NCBI GenBank assembly: GCA_903886485.1
Contig: CAISMH010000020.1
Coordinates: 1 to 64,000, forward strand
Direction of reading: 5' to 3'
Length of the DNA: 64,000 nucleotides
DNA from: an uncultured Burkholderiales bacterium
GTDB lineage: Bacteria > Pseudomonadota > Gammaproteobacteria > Burkholderiales > Burkholderiaceae_C
Shown piece after piece: positions 46,686 to 56,431 of this stretch (the stretch's first letter is position 1; each line of letters opens with the position of its first letter). The translations under genes were made by a program, and so were the position numbers. The notes under the pieces are model-generated. The model had not been told where the DNA came from, did no database searches, and saw nothing but the letters and a program-made list of their open reading frames with translations.

Positions 46686-48230
46686 TTAAGTCACGGGCGC
46701 AGGATTGAACAACACCAACGCGTTGTGCAGCTTCCAATGTTCGGCCCATGTCTTTTTGCGCCCACTGGCCACGTCTAACATCAGCTCAAACAGTTCTGTG
46801 CCGACCTCTTCAATCGTCTTCGTGCCATCCGCGATCGTGCCTGCGTTCACGTCCATCAAATCGTGCCAACGCCTTGCTAAGTCGGTGCGTGTCGCCACCT
46901 TGATGACCGGCACCTCAGCCAAACCGTAAGGCGTGCCACGTCCTGTGGTGAACACATGCAAATTCATACCTGCCGCCAATTGCAAGGTGCCGCAAATGAA
47001 ATCGCTCGCGGGTGTGGCTGCGTAAATCAAGCCTTTTTGCTTGAGCTTTTCGCCGGGAGACAAGACGCCTGAAATTGGAGCGGAACCCGACTTCACGATC
47101 GAGCCCATGGCCTTTTCGACGATGTTGGACAAGCCGCCCTTTTTGTTACCGGGCGTGGTGTTGGCACTGCGGTCTGCGCGGCCACGTGCCAGATAGGCGT
47201 CGTACCAAGCCATTTCACGGATCATGGCTTGGGCCACTTCAGGGGTCGTCGCGCGTGACGTGAGTTGGTCAATGCCATCGCGTACTTCCGTGACCTCCGA
47301 GAACATCACACTTGCCCCCGCTCGCACCAACAAATCGGTGCAGTAACCCACAGCAGGGTTGGCGGTCACGCCTGAAAACGCATCACTGCCACCGCACTGC
47401 ACACCCACCACCAACTCGCTGGCAGGCACCGTCTCGCGTCGACGCAAATTCAAGCGGTGCAGGTGTTGTTTGGCCGTTTGCATGATCGCGTCAATCATGG
47501 ACATGAAGCCCACATGCGCGTCATCTTGCAGGCACACCACATCCAAGGCTTCGCCGCGCTGGTCATTGATGGGGATCGCACCGGGTGGCATCAAGCGCTC
47601 GGGCTGAAGTTTTTCACACCCCAAGCTGACCACCATCACTTCGCCCCCAAAGTTGGGATTCAGGCTGATGTTGCGCAAGGTGCGAATGGGTATTTCTGCC
47701 CCCTCTGCATCAATCGCCACGCCACAGCCGTAGGTGTGCTCCAGCCCCACCACATCGTCCACATGAGGGAACTGGGGCAGCAACTCAGCCTTGATGCGTT
47801 GCACCGCAAATGCCACCACGCCTGAGACACATTGCACGGTCGTCGTGATGGCCAAGATGTTGCGAGTGCCCACCGAACCATCGGCATTGCGATAGCCTTC
47901 AAAGGTGTACCCCTCGAGCGGCGGCAAAGGCGCGGGCTTGACGGTGGCGATTGGCAAGTTGTCGAGTTCACGCGCCGATGGCATTTGAAGCAAACGCTCA
48001 TGCACCCAGCTGCCCGCAGGAATGTCTTTCAAGGCATACCCAATTGCAATGCCATAGCGCAGCACCGGCCCTTGCGCCGGCACATCCACCAACGCCACCT
48101 TGTGGCCCTGAGGAACGGCGTCGCGCAAACACAAGCCATCGGACAACACCGTGCCTGCAGGCAGCCCGCCATGATTGGCAACAATCGCCACGTTGTCGTG
48201 CGCGTGCATACGGATGGTGAGTGGGGTCAT
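46686..48230 (-). CDS. garD: galactarate dehydratase
   Basis: A 514-residue UxaA/GarD family dehydratase. An N-terminal SAF-like domain ([26 protein letters not shown]) is followed by the catalytic domain with [89 protein letters not shown], and [25 protein letters not shown]. Length and the fused SAF domain fit GarD (galactarate to 5-keto-4-deoxyglucarate) better than the related altronate dehydratase. It is divergent from the LacI-type regulator, with a promoter overlapped by an operator (48279-48292) and a good ribosome site (GAGGAGACTTCG). Confidence 0.9.
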   Translation of the reverse strand: MTPLTIRMHAHDNVAIVANHGGLPAGTVLSDGLCLRDAVPQGHKVALVDVPAQGPVLRYGIAIGYALKDIPAGSWVHERLLQMPSARELDNLPIATVKPAPLPPLEGYTFEGYRNADGSVGTRNILAITTTVQCVSGVVAFAVQRIKAELLPQFPHVDDVVGLEHTYGCGVAIDAEGAEIPIRTLRNISLNPNFGGEVMVVSLGCEKLQPERLMPPGAIPINDQRGEALDVVCLQDDAHVGFMSMIDAIMQTAKQHLHRLNLRRRETVPASELVVGVQCGGSDAFSGVTANPAVGYCTDLLVRAGASVMFSEVTEVRDGIDQLTSRATTPEVAQAMIREMAWYDAYLARGRADRSANTTPGNKKGGLSNIVEKAMGSIVKSGSAPISGVLSPGEKLKQKGLIYAATPASDFICGTLQLAAGMNLHVFTTGRGTPYGLAEVPVIKVATRTDLARRWHDLMDVNAGTIADGTKTIEEVGTELFELMLDVASGRKKTWAEHWKLHNALVLFNPAPVT

Positions 48231-48277
48231 CGAAGTCTCCTCGTCTTTCGCTTCATCTGGAAGCCTTTACAAACGCA

Positions 48278-48307
48278 ATGATAGCGGTACCATACGCCAC
48301 CCTGCAA
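48278..48307 (-). promoter_or_regulatory. garD promoter
   Basis: On the minus strand TTGCAG (-35, 48307-48302), an 18-base spacer and TATCAT (-10, 48283-48278) form a credible sigma-70 promoter 48 bases before the garD ATG. The LacI-type operator covers its -10 and part of the spacer. Confidence 0.65.
48279..48292. promoter_or_regulatory. LacI-family operator (imperfect) at the garD promoter
   Basis: TGATAGCGGTACCA matches 12 of 14 positions of the perfect operator core TGGTAGCGCTACCA found 1.1 kb away in front of uronate dehydrogenase. It lies in the garD-regulator intergenic region and overlaps the garD -10 element, so the adjacent LacI-type protein is the obvious ligand and could repress garD and perhaps itself. 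Confidence 0.75.
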
Positions 48308-48329
48308 GCCAGATTTGCAAGACAAACCC

Positions 48330-49379
48330 ATGACCGACAAAGAACAGCCCAAACGCTCTCGACGCAGCAGTGGTGCCATCACCTTGCGGGATGTGGCCAT
48401 GCTCGCGGGCGTCGCGCCCATCACGGCATCGCGCGCCATCAACACGCCCAACCAAGTCTCACCAGACGTCTTGCGCAAAGTCCAAGAGGCAGTCCAACGA
48501 ACGGGCTATGTCCCCAACCGCATGGCTGGTGGTTTGGCGTCATCGCGCAGCCGCTTGATTGCCGCGGTGGTACCGAGCACGGTGGTGTCGGTTTTCATGG
48601 AAACCATCGAATCCTTGAACGGCACTCTGTTTGATGCGGGCTATCAACTCATGCTGGGTCAATCCGGCTACTCGGCAGAGCGCGAAGAGTTGCTGCTCGA
48701 AGCCATCATTGGGCGTCGCCCAGATGGTATTTTCTTGACGGGTATCTTGCCCCCAGGCAAGGCACGGACGCGCTTGCTGGCCTCTGGCATTCCCGTCGTC
48801 GAAACCTGGGACTTGACGCCGACCCCGATTGACATGCTGATTGGCTTCTCGCATTCGGACATTGGCCGTGAAGTCGCCAATTTTTTGATGCACAAGGGCT
48901 ACCAAAAATTTGCCATCGTGCGCGCTGAAGATGAGCGTGCAGACCGCCGCACCCTGGCCTTTCAAGACACCGTGGCGCAACAAGGTTTGCCGCCTGTGTT
49001 TGTGGCCAACGTGGGGGCTTCTCGCTCGCTCAAAAGTGGTCGCGAAGCGATGGGCAAAATCTTGACCGAAGCACCCCATGTGCAAGCGATTTTTTGCAGC
49101 TCCGACTTGCTGGCACTGGGCGTGATGACGGAAGCCCGCGCACGCGGCTTGGTCGTGCCAGACGACATCGCCGTGATGGGCTTTGGCGATGTGCCTTTTG
49201 TGGCAGACATGGTGCCCGCACTCTCCACCGTACGCATCAATGGTGGCCAAATCGGCACGCTGGCAGCGCACTTTTTGATGGATCGCGCCGAAGGCCGCAC
49301 GGTGGACCCACGCATCGTCGATGTGGGCTTTTCGATCATCGAGCGAGACAGCACCGCCCTAGCGAAAACCCTGAGTTAA
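48330..49379 (+). CDS. LacI/GntR-type transcriptional repressor of the uronate/aldarate cluster
   Basis: A 349-residue LacI-family regulator. The N-terminal HTH and hinge are ITLRDVAMLAGVAPITASRAINTPNQVSPDVLRKVQEAVQRTGYVPNRMAGGLASSRSRL. The periplasmic-binding-like effector domain follows (about residues 65-340; VVPSTVVSVFMETIESLNGTLFDAGYQLML, ICSSDLLALGVMTEARARGLVVPDDIAVMGFGDVPF read from the C-lobe). Start at ATG 48330; a TTG five codons earlier is less likely. Its position between garD and the transport/catabolic operon, plus two matching operators, indicates it controls both. The effector is probably a uronate or aldarate (inferred). Confidence 0.9.
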   Translation: MTDKEQPKRSRRSSGAITLRDVAMLAGVAPITASRAINTPNQVSPDVLRKVQEAVQRTGYVPNRMAGGLASSRSRLIAAVVPSTVVSVFMETIESLNGTLFDAGYQLMLGQSGYSAEREELLLEAIIGRRPDGIFLTGILPPGKARTRLLASGIPVVETWDLTPTPIDMLIGFSHSDIGREVANFLMHKGYQKFAIVRAEDERADRRTLAFQDTVAQQGLPPVFVANVGASRSLKSGREAMGKILTEAPHVQAIFCSSDLLALGVMTEARARGLVVPDDIAVMGFGDVPFVADMVPALSTVRINGGQIGTLAAHFLMDRAEGRTVDPRIVDVGFSIIERDSTALAKTLS

Positions 49380-49384
49380 AAGCA

Positions 49385-49413
49385 TTGACGACCCGTTTTG
49401 GCATGGCTAACAT
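49385..49413 (+). promoter_or_regulatory. promoter of the udh-dctPQM operon
   Basis: TTGACG (49385-49390), a 17-base spacer and TAACAT (49408-49413) make a good sigma-70 promoter just after the regulator's stop. The predicted start near 49420 lies immediately before the operator. Confidence 0.75.
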
Positions 49414-49423
49414 GCGTTGATTC

Positions 49424-49445
49424 GATTTGGTAGCGCTACCAAATC
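49424..49445. promoter_or_regulatory. perfect 22-base LacI-family operator before uronate dehydrogenase
   Basis: GATTTGGTAGC and GCTACCAAATC form an uninterrupted even-centred palindrome with the CpG-centred core typical of LacI/GntR operators. It lies at about +4 to +25 from the predicted transcription start, a position where a bound repressor blocks initiation or early elongation. The leader to the udh ATG is about 69 bases. Confidence 0.85.
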
Positions 49446-49488
49446 AAAACCATCAAACTTCAAACAACCTCAATTCAAAGCAACTCGT

Positions 49489-50301
49489 ATGGCCTCTCCT
49501 TCTCAGCACTTGTACCCTCGCTTGTTGTTAACGGGTGCCGCGGGTGGCTTGGGCCGCGTGTTGCGCCCTCGACTGAAAGCGCGCTGCGATGTGTTGCGCG
49601 TGAGTGATGTGGCCGACTTAGGCAACGCAGCCGTTGGCGAGGAAGTCATGCCAGCCCCCTTGCAAGACCGCCCTGCCGTCTTCAAGTTGCTCGAAGGCGT
49701 CGACGCGGTGGTGCACATGGGCGGTATCTCGACCGAGCAACCCTTTGACGACATCGTGCAAGCCAACATCATTGGCACCTACAACCTTTACGAAGCAGCG
49801 CGCATCCACGGCACACGCCGTATCGTGTTTGCCAGCTCCAACCATGTGACGGGCTTTTACCGACAAGACGAGGTGGTTGACACCACCATGCCTGTGCGTC
49901 CCGATGGCTACTACGGCCTGAGCAAAGCCTTTGGCGAAAACCTCGCCCGCTTTTACTTTGATCGCTACGGCATCGAGACGGTGTGCTTGCGCATCGGTTC
50001 CTCGTTTGCAGAACCGAAAGACCGCCGCATGCTCGCCACTTGGATGAGCTATGACGACTTGGAGCATTTGGTGTGGTCCAGCCTGAACTCTCCCGTCGTG
50101 GGCTACAGCGTGATTTACGGCATGTCCGACAACCACCACACGTGGTGGGACAACACGCACGCCAAACATATCGGTTATCGCCCACAAGACAGTTCGGAGC
50201 CGTTCCGCGCCGCATTGGAAGCCAAGCAACCCAAACTCGATTTGAATGACCCTGCCGTGATTTATCAAGGCGGTGGGTTTGTCAAAGCCGGTCCTTTCTG
50301 A
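49489..50301 (+). CDS. udh: uronate dehydrogenase
   Basis: A 270-residue short-chain dehydrogenase/epimerase-fold enzyme. The NAD-binding motif is LLTGAAGGLGRVLRP, the VVHMGGIS segment and the catalytic Tyr-Lys pair in GYYGLSKAFGENLARFY. The sequence after it (CLRIGSSFAEPKDRRMLATWMSYDDL) is characteristic of uronate dehydrogenases, which oxidise D-galacturonate or D-glucuronate to the aldaro-lactone. The context (lactonase, galactarate and glucarate dehydratases, TRAP transporter) supports this strongly. Start at MASPSQHLYP; the longer frame begins inside the operator. Confidence 0.9.
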   Translation: MASPSQHLYPRLLLTGAAGGLGRVLRPRLKARCDVLRVSDVADLGNAAVGEEVMPAPLQDRPAVFKLLEGVDAVVHMGGISTEQPFDDIVQANIIGTYNLYEAARIHGTRRIVFASSNHVTGFYRQDEVVDTTMPVRPDGYYGLSKAFGENLARFYFDRYGIETVCLRIGSSFAEPKDRRMLATWMSYDDLEHLVWSSLNSPVVGYSVIYGMSDNHHTWWDNTHAKHIGYRPQDSSEPFRAALEAKQPKLDLNDPAVIYQGGGFVKAGPF

Positions 50302-50327
50302 ATTTCTAACCACAACAGGAGACACCC

Positions 50328-51308
50328 ATGAACTCACGTTCGAACTTGCTCAAAACCTTGGTCGCCACCGCTGCGGGCTCGCTGTTTGCGATCGCCGCAC
50401 ATGCCACCGAATTCCGCTCCTCGGACATCCACCCCGACGACTACCCCACCGTTCAAGCCGTGCGTCACATGGGTGAAGAGTTGAGCAAAGCCACTGGTGG
50501 CAAGCACAGCATCAAAGTGTTTTCTAAATCCGCTTTGGGCAACGAAAAAGACACCATCGAACAAACCAAGCTCGGCGCCATCGCCATGGCCCGCGTGAAC
50601 GTGGCCCCCATGAACAACATTTGCGCCGCCACCATGGTGCCCACCATGCCGTTCTTGTTCCGCTCCACAGAACACATGCGCAAGGTGTTAGACGGCCCCA
50701 TCGGTGAAGAAATCTTGAAAGACTGTGAAGCCCAAGGCTTCATCGGCTTGGCGTTTTACGACTCAGGCGCACGCTCTATCTACACCGTGAAAAAGCCAAT
50801 GAAAACAGTGGCAGATGCCAAAGGCTTGAAAGTGCGCGTGCAGCAAAGCGATTTGTGGGTTTCCTTGCTCGAAGCCATGGGCGCCAACGCCACCCCCATG
50901 CCTTATGGCGAGGTGTACACCGCGCTGAAAACTGGCTTGGTCGATGCCGCAGAAAACAACTACCCCTCCTATGAGAGCTCACGTCACTTTGAAGTGGCCA
51001 AATACTTCAACAAGACCGAGCACTCGATGGCGCCAGAAATCTTGCTCTTCTCCAAGAAGGTGTGGGACACCCTGTCTGCCGAGGAGCAAAAACAAATTCG
51101 TGCCGCCGCCAAGGAGTCTGTGGTGTACATGCGCAAGCTGTGGGATGAGCGTGAAACCAAATCGCTCGCCATTGTCAAAGCAGGTGGCGCTGAAATCGTG
51201 GAAGTAGACAAAGCCAGCTTCCAAGCCGTGATGAAGCCTGTGTATGACAAGTTCTTGAAAGACCCCAAGCTGCAAGACATGGTCAAACGCATCAATGCGG
51301 TGAAATAA
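50328..51308 (+). CDS. dctP: TRAP transporter substrate-binding protein (DctP family), probable uronate receptor
   Basis: A 326-residue periplasmic receptor with signal peptide ([20 protein letters not shown]). DctP-fold landmarks are [41 protein letters not shown], the Arg-containing [47 protein letters not shown], a hallmark for organic-acid binding. It follows udh by 26 bases with an ACAGGAGACACCC ribosome site and precedes dctQ and dctM. The substrate is inferred from the operon to be galacturonate/glucuronate. Confidence 0.9.
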   Translation: MNSRSNLLKTLVATAAGSLFAIAAHATEFRSSDIHPDDYPTVQAVRHMGEELSKATGGKHSIKVFSKSALGNEKDTIEQTKLGAIAMARVNVAPMNNICAATMVPTMPFLFRSTEHMRKVLDGPIGEEILKDCEAQGFIGLAFYDSGARSIYTVKKPMKTVADAKGLKVRVQQSDLWVSLLEAMGANATPMPYGEVYTALKTGLVDAAENNYPSYESSRHFEVAKYFNKTEHSMAPEILLFSKKVWDTLSAEEQKQIRAAAKESVVYMRKLWDERETKSLAIVKAGGAEIVEVDKASFQAVMKPVYDKFLKDPKLQDMVKRINAVK

Positions 51309-51315
51309 AACCATC

Positions 51316-51804
51316 ATGTACACACGCTTTTGTGCCGCCTTGGCGCGGTTTTGTTTGCAGATCGGCGTTCTCGGCCTTGTGCTCTTGATAGCGGCCGTGC
51401 TGTACCAGGTCATTGGTCGCTACGTTTTCAACGACACCCCCACGTGGGCAGAAAGTGGCGCGGTGCTGCTGGTGCTCTACGTCACCATGCTTGGCATGGC
51501 GGTTGGCGTTCGTGACGCAGGGCACATCGGCTTGGAGTCTTTGTTAGTCCTCGCGCCTGATTCGGTGCGCCTCAAGATGGAGCTGCTGATCCATGTCTTG
51601 GTCTTGGGATTTGGACTGGTGATGGCCTACAACTGCGCCTTGCTGGCACAAAGCGTGTGGGATTACAAAATCCCAACACTGGGTTTGTCGGAAGCTTTCA
51701 AATATGCGCCACCAGCCATCGCTGGTGCGTTGATTGCTTTGTTTTCTTTAGAACACATCATCGCTTTGATTCGCGGTGAAGAGGTGGAGCCATCATGGCA
51801 CTGA
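51316..51804 (+). CDS. dctQ: TRAP transporter small permease (DctQ family)
   Basis: A 162-residue inner-membrane protein with four helices (IGVLGLVLLIAAVLYQVIGRYVF, AVLLVLYVTMLGMAVGV, LLIHVLVLGFGLVMAYNCALLAQ, APPAIAGALIALFSLEHIIAL). The VIGRYVFNDTPTWAESGAVLLVLYVTMLG pattern is the DctQ signature. It overlaps the dctM ATG by ten bases. It forms the membrane complex with DctM. Confidence 0.9.
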   Translation: MYTRFCAALARFCLQIGVLGLVLLIAAVLYQVIGRYVFNDTPTWAESGAVLLVLYVTMLGMAVGVRDAGHIGLESLLVLAPDSVRLKMELLIHVLVLGFGLVMAYNCALLAQSVWDYKIPTLGLSEAFKYAPPAIAGALIALFSLEHIIALIRGEEVEPSWH

Positions 51805-53078
51805 CTATTCTGTGCGTCAGCTTCACGCTGCTCCTGCTGCTGGGTGTACCCGTGGCCTTCTCCATTGGTTTGTCGTCTTTGGCCACCTTGCTGTTTGAAG
51901 GCTTGCCCTTGGCGGTGGGCTTTCAACAAATGATTTCGGGCATGAACCCGTTCTCGTTCTTGGCTATTCCTTTCTTCATCTTTGCCGGTGAAATCATGAT
52001 GTACGGCGGCATCGCCGACAAGATCGTGGACTTCGCCAAGTCCTTGGCTGGCCATGTACGTGGCGGTTTGGGCATGAGCAACGTGTTGGCGTGTACCTTG
52101 TTTGGCGGCGTCTCGGGCTCGCCCGTGGCCGACGTATCAGCGATGGGTGCGGTGCTGATTCCGCAAATGAAGAAAGAAGGCTATGACGCAGACTACGCGG
52201 TGAACGTCACCACGCATGCTTCGTTGGTGGGTGCATTGATGCCTACCAGTCACAACCTCATCATCTTCACCTTGGCCGCCAGCGGCAAGGTGAGCATTGC
52301 GGCTTTGATTTTGGCGGGCATCGTCCCAGCCATCTTGCTGACCATTTGTAACTTGGTCGCCGCGTATGCCGTGGCGGTGAAGCGCGGTTACCCCGCAGGC
52401 ACCTTCCCAGGTTGGGCGGTGGTGGGGCATTCGTTCGCACAATCGTTGCCGGGCTTGCTGGTGGTGGTCATCATTATCGTGGGCATCTTGTCGGGTGCGT
52501 TCACGGCCACGGAGTCAGCCTCTGTCGCTGTCGTTTGGGCGCTGTTCTTAGCCACGATGGTTTACAAAAAACTCACCCGTGAACAGTTCTTGAAAGCCGC
52601 TGCCAAAGCGGTGAAAAGCACGGGCGCTGTGCTGCTGCTGATTGGCATCAGCTCGATGTTTGGCTACTTGATTGGTTTGTACGGCGTGGCCGAATTGACC
52701 GGTCACATGTTGTCGAGCATCAGCGCCACACCGTGGGTCATCTTCTTGTGCGTCAACATCATCTTGTTCGTGTTGGGGACCTTCCTCGACATGGCCGCGA
52801 CGATTCTGATTTGCACGCCCATCTTCTTGCCCATCTGCCAACAAATGGGCATGAGCACCGAGCAGTTCGGCATCGTCATGCTCATCAACTGCGCCTTGGG
52901 TTTGAACACGCCACCCGTCGGCACCACCCAATTTGTGGGTTGCACGATTGGCGAGGTGTCCGTTGGCACGGTGATGAAAACCATTTGGCCGTTCTACAGC
53001 GGTCTGATTGTCGCGTTGATGTTGGTCACCTACGTGCCCTCGTTCTCGATGTGGCTGCCTAACTTGCTCTTGAAATAA
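51795..53078 (+). CDS. dctM: TRAP transporter large permease (DctM family)
   Basis: A 427-residue polytopic permease, about twelve helices. Typical DctM segments are FSFLAIPFFIFAGEIMMYGGIADKIVDFAKSLAGHVRGGLGMSNVLACTLFGGVSGSPVADVSAMGAVLIPQMKKEGYDADYAVNVT and FLDMAATILICTPIFLPI, with GLNTPPVGTTQFVGC near the end. Sodium-driven uptake by TRAP systems is established for the family. It overlaps dctQ and is followed six bases later by the SMP-30 lactonase gene. Confidence 0.92.
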   Translation: MALTILCVSFTLLLLLGVPVAFSIGLSSLATLLFEGLPLAVGFQQMISGMNPFSFLAIPFFIFAGEIMMYGGIADKIVDFAKSLAGHVRGGLGMSNVLACTLFGGVSGSPVADVSAMGAVLIPQMKKEGYDADYAVNVTTHASLVGALMPTSHNLIIFTLAASGKVSIAALILAGIVPAILLTICNLVAAYAVAVKRGYPAGTFPGWAVVGHSFAQSLPGLLVVVIIIVGILSGAFTATESASVAVVWALFLATMVYKKLTREQFLKAAAKAVKSTGAVLLLIGISSMFGYLIGLYGVAELTGHMLSSISATPWVIFLCVNIILFVLGTFLDMAATILICTPIFLPICQQMGMSTEQFGIVMLINCALGLNTPPVGTTQFVGCTIGEVSVGTVMKTIWPFYSGLIVALMLVTYVPSFSMWLPNLLLK

Positions 53079-53084
53079 ACCACC

Positions 53085-54059
53085 ATGACCACCGGACCCG
53101 CGATTGCCTTTGCCACACATGCGCGCTACCCAGACCCACGCGTGCAGGTCTTGGACGAACGTTTCTTAAAGCTCCGTTTATTCAGTGCCAGTGTGGAGCA
53201 ATTGGCGACGGGGATGCGCTGGGCTGAAGGTCCGGTGTGGTTCGGTGATGGTCGTTACTTGCTGGTCTCGGATATTCCCAACAACCGCATCATGCGTTGG
53301 GACGACGCCTCAGGCCATGTGAGTGTGTTTCGACAACCCTCACACCACGCCAATGGCATGGCGCGCGATGCGCAAGGTCGATTGCTCACCTGCGAACACC
53401 AAACTCGCCGCGTCACGCGCACCGAATACAACGGGGCCATCACCGTGTTGGCCGATGCCTTCGATGGCAAGCCGCTGAACTCACCCAACGACATCGTGTG
53501 CCAGCGCAATGGCACGGTCTGGTTCACAGACCCACCGTTTGGCATCTCGGGTGATTGGGAAGGCGACCCTGCGGTGGCCCAACTACCGCATGCGCTCTAT
53601 CGCATCAACCCCAGCGACGGCACCTTGCAGCAGGTCTTGACCGATGTGAAGGGTCCAAATGGCTTGGCGTTCTCGCCCGATGAGTCGGTGTTGTATTTGG
53701 TGGAAAGCCGCGCCAAACCGCATCGCAAGGTCTGGGCCTATGACGTCAACGCACAAGGTGATTTGTCCAACAAGCGTTTAGCCATTGATGCCCAAGGCCC
53801 CGGTGCGCTCGACGGCATTGCGGTCGATGTGGACGGCAACATTTGGTGCGGCTGGGGCAGCGATGGCTCTGCGCACGCCAACCCAGAAGAACTCGATGGT
53901 GTGCGTGTGTTCGCCCCCGATGGCACAGCCATTGGTCACATTCACTTGCCCGAGCGCTGCGCCAATCTGTGCTTTGGCGGTGCCAAGCACAACCGTCTGT
54001 TCATGGCCAGCAGCCACTCCTTGTATGCCATCTACACCAACACACGCGGTGCAGCGTAA
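53085..54059 (+). CDS. SMP-30/gluconolactonase family lactonase (probable aldarolactonase)
   Basis: A 324-residue six-bladed beta-propeller lactonase. SMP-30 features: EGPVWFGDGRYLLVSDIPNNRIMRWD (metal Glu), HANGMARDAQGRLLTCEH, LNSPNDIVCQRNGTVWFTDPPFG (metal Asn), GPNGLAFSPDESVLYLVES, and GALDGIAVDVDGNIWCGWG (catalytic Asp). It probably opens the lactone made by uronate dehydrogenase. No signal peptide, so cytoplasmic. It lies between the TRAP genes and the orphan TctC gene in the same orientation. Confidence 0.88.
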   Translation: MTTGPAIAFATHARYPDPRVQVLDERFLKLRLFSASVEQLATGMRWAEGPVWFGDGRYLLVSDIPNNRIMRWDDASGHVSVFRQPSHHANGMARDAQGRLLTCEHQTRRVTRTEYNGAITVLADAFDGKPLNSPNDIVCQRNGTVWFTDPPFGISGDWEGDPAVAQLPHALYRINPSDGTLQQVLTDVKGPNGLAFSPDESVLYLVESRAKPHRKVWAYDVNAQGDLSNKRLAIDAQGPGALDGIAVDVDGNIWCGWGSDGSAHANPEELDGVRVFAPDGTAIGHIHLPERCANLCFGGAKHNRLFMASSHSLYAIYTNTRGAA

Positions 54060-54089
54060 GACTCGGTCCTGAAGACGAGGAAAAGCACG

Positions 54090-55052
54090 ATGCGCAAACG
54101 CCATCTCCTATGGGCCGTGCTGGCCAGTGTTTTCGTCATGGGCGCGGCCCATGCGTGGCCAGACAAGCCCGTGACCTTGGTCGTCCCATTCCCACCCGGT
54201 GGCGCCACCGACTTGATTGCACGCACCCTCGCCCCCAAGCTCCAAGACAAACTAGGCGGCACCTTCATCACCGACAACAAAGCGGGTGCCACGGGCACGA
54301 TTGGCGCGGGCTTTGTGGCACGCGCCCCTGCGGATGGCTACACCTTGCTGGTGTCTTCGCTTGGCCCTTATGTCATTGCGCCGCATCTGCTGGCCAAAGT
54401 GCCCTATGACGCGCTGAAAGACTTCGACTACATCAGCATCGCGGTGCAAGCCCCCAATGTGCTGGTCGTACCCGCGAGCTCGGCGCACAAAACCATGGCC
54501 GAGGTGATTGCCTTTCAAAAAGCCAACCCCAACAAAATGACGTTTGCCTCATCGGGCAACGGCAGCAGCGACCACCTCACGGCTGAACTGTTTTGGTTGC
54601 AAACCGGCACCACCGGCATTCATGTGCCCTACAAAGGCGGTGGTCCGGTGATGAGCGATTTGTTGGGCGGGCAAGTGGATGCCTCCTTCATGAACATCAA
54701 CACCGCCTTGCCGCAAATCTTGGCTGGCAAGTTGCGCCCCCTCTCCATCACCAGTGCCAAGCGGTCTCCGCTGTTGCCCAACGTGCCTTCGCTCGAAGAG
54801 CTGGGCATCAAAGACGCCAATGTGTCTTCATGGCAAGCCATCGCCGCACCGCGCGGATTGCCGCCTGACATCAAAGCCAAGCTCCATGCCGCCATCGTGG
54901 CGGGGTTGAACGACCCACAAGTCAAAACCAAACTCTTAGAGCTGGGGTTCGAAATTGTGGCCAGTACGCCCGAACAATTCACCGCCTACCAAGCGGCGGA
55001 ATTCGCACGTTGGAAAAAACTCATTCAAACCCGCAACATCAAAGCTGACTAA
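54090..55052 (+). CDS. tripartite tricarboxylate transporter substrate-binding protein (TctC/Bug family)
   Basis: A 320-residue periplasmic binding protein with signal peptide ([17 protein letters not shown]). The Bug family start [65 protein letters not shown] is clear, as are [22 protein letters not shown] and [21 protein letters not shown]. No TctA/TctB genes accompany it. It is embedded between lactonase and glucarate dehydratase genes, so it may bind an aldarate or uronate, either as a receptor for a shared permease or as a signalling protein. GAGGA precedes the ATG. Confidence 0.9.
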   Translation: MRKRHLLWAVLASVFVMGAAHAWPDKPVTLVVPFPPGGATDLIARTLAPKLQDKLGGTFITDNKAGATGTIGAGFVARAPADGYTLLVSSLGPYVIAPHLLAKVPYDALKDFDYISIAVQAPNVLVVPASSAHKTMAEVIAFQKANPNKMTFASSGNGSSDHLTAELFWLQTGTTGIHVPYKGGGPVMSDLLGGQVDASFMNINTALPQILAGKLRPLSITSAKRSPLLPNVPSLEELGIKDANVSSWQAIAAPRGLPPDIKAKLHAAIVAGLNDPQVKTKLLELGFEIVASTPEQFTAYQAAEFARWKKLIQTRNIKAD

Positions 55053-55072
55053 CTCAGCCACACCCCCACACC

Positions 55073-56404
55073 ATGCCTCACGCTTCCCCTGTCATCACAC
55101 ACTTGCGCGTCATCCCCGTAGCGGGGCATGACAGCATGTTGATGAACCTCTCCGGCGCACACGGCGCCTTCTTCACCCGCAATTTGCTCATCCTCACCGA
55201 CAACGCAGGTCGCACCGGCATTGGCGAAGTGCCGGGCGGCGAAAAAATCCGCGCGACGCTGCAAGACGCGACCGAATTGGTCGTGGGCCAAAGCATTGGC
55301 AATGTGCAAGCCGTGCTCAACACCCTGCGCACCCGCTTCGCAGACCGCGACGCGGGCGGGCGTGGCTTGCAAACCTTCGACTTGCGCACCACCATCCATG
55401 CTGTCACCGCGGTTGAATCTGCCTTGCTCGATTTGCTGGGCCAACACCTGAATGTGCCTGTGGCCGCGCTGTTGGGCGAAGGCCAACAACGCAGCTCGGT
55501 CGAGATGCTGGGCTATTTGTTTTTCATCGGCGACCGCACGCAAACTGACTTGCCCTATCGCACCGAACACGAGGCAGACAACGCGTGGTTTCGCTTGCGC
55601 AACGAAAAGGCCATGACCCCCGAATCGGTGGTCCGGTTGGCCGAAGCAGCGCGTGAGAAATACGGCTTCAACGACTTCAAACTCAAAGGCGGCGTGCTCG
55701 CCGGCGAGGCCGAAATTGAAGCCGTCACCGCCCTGCACCAACGTTTTCCAGAAGCACGTGTCACGCTGGACCCCAACGGTGGCTGGCTCCTCAAAGACGC
55801 GGTGCGCTTGATGCGCGACATGCGCGGCGTGGTGGCTTATGCGGAAGACCCCTGCGGCGCAGAAGACGGCTTCAGCGGGCGCGAGGTGATGGCCGAGTTC
55901 CGACGCGAAACAGGCCTGCCCACCGCCACCAACATGGTGGCGACCGACTGGCGACAAATGGTGCATTCGCTCTCGCTGCAAAGCGTGGACATCCCCTTGG
56001 CCGACCCACACTTTTGGACCATGGCAGGCTCGGTGCGCGTGGCGCAAACCTGCCGCGATTGGGGTCTGACTTGGGGTTCCCATTCGAACAACCATTTCGA
56101 TGTGTCACTCGCCATGTTCACGCACGTCGCCGCCGCAGCCCCGGGCAAAGTCACCGCCATCGACACCCACTGGATTTGGCAAGACGGCCAAGGCCTCACG
56201 AAAGAGCCACTGCAAATCGTCAACGGCCATGTGCAAGTGCCTCAAAAACCCGGCCTCGGCATCGAGCTCGACATGGGCGCGGTTGAACAAGCACATCAGC
56301 TGTATTTGCAACACGGCCTCGGCGCACGCGATGACGCTGTGGCCATGCAATACCTCATCCCCGGTTGGAAGTTTGACCACAAGCGTCCTTGCATGGTGCG
56401 CTGA
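55073..56404 (+). CDS. gudD: glucarate dehydratase
   Basis: A 443-residue enolase-superfamily enzyme. It has the N-terminal capping domain ([33 protein letters not shown]), the catalytic Lys motif [12 protein letters not shown], metal ligands in [11 protein letters not shown] and [23 protein letters not shown], and the catalytic His region [25 protein letters not shown]. These are GudD features: dehydration of D-glucarate (or L-idarate) to 5-keto-4-deoxyglucarate. With garD it lets the cell use both products of uronate oxidation. It follows tctC by 20 bases. Confidence 0.93.
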   Translation: MPHASPVITHLRVIPVAGHDSMLMNLSGAHGAFFTRNLLILTDNAGRTGIGEVPGGEKIRATLQDATELVVGQSIGNVQAVLNTLRTRFADRDAGGRGLQTFDLRTTIHAVTAVESALLDLLGQHLNVPVAALLGEGQQRSSVEMLGYLFFIGDRTQTDLPYRTEHEADNAWFRLRNEKAMTPESVVRLAEAAREKYGFNDFKLKGGVLAGEAEIEAVTALHQRFPEARVTLDPNGGWLLKDAVRLMRDMRGVVAYAEDPCGAEDGFSGREVMAEFRRETGLPTATNMVATDWRQMVHSLSLQSVDIPLADPHFWTMAGSVRVAQTCRDWGLTWGSHSNNHFDVSLAMFTHVAAAAPGKVTAIDTHWIWQDGQGLTKEPLQIVNGHVQVPQKPGLGIELDMGAVEQAHQLYLQHGLGARDDAVAMQYLIPGWKFDHKRPCMVR

Positions 56405-56431
56405 TTTTTTTAAAAGCAATTAGGAAGAAAA

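Noticed and set aside
46686..48230. Altronate dehydratase (uxaA)
   Set aside because: The fused SAF domain, length and neighbours (udh, gudD, garR, no uxaB/uxaC) favour garD.
55049..56095. 348-codon minus-strand frame
   Set aside because: Antisense to gudD, with no recognisable domain and shadow-type composition.
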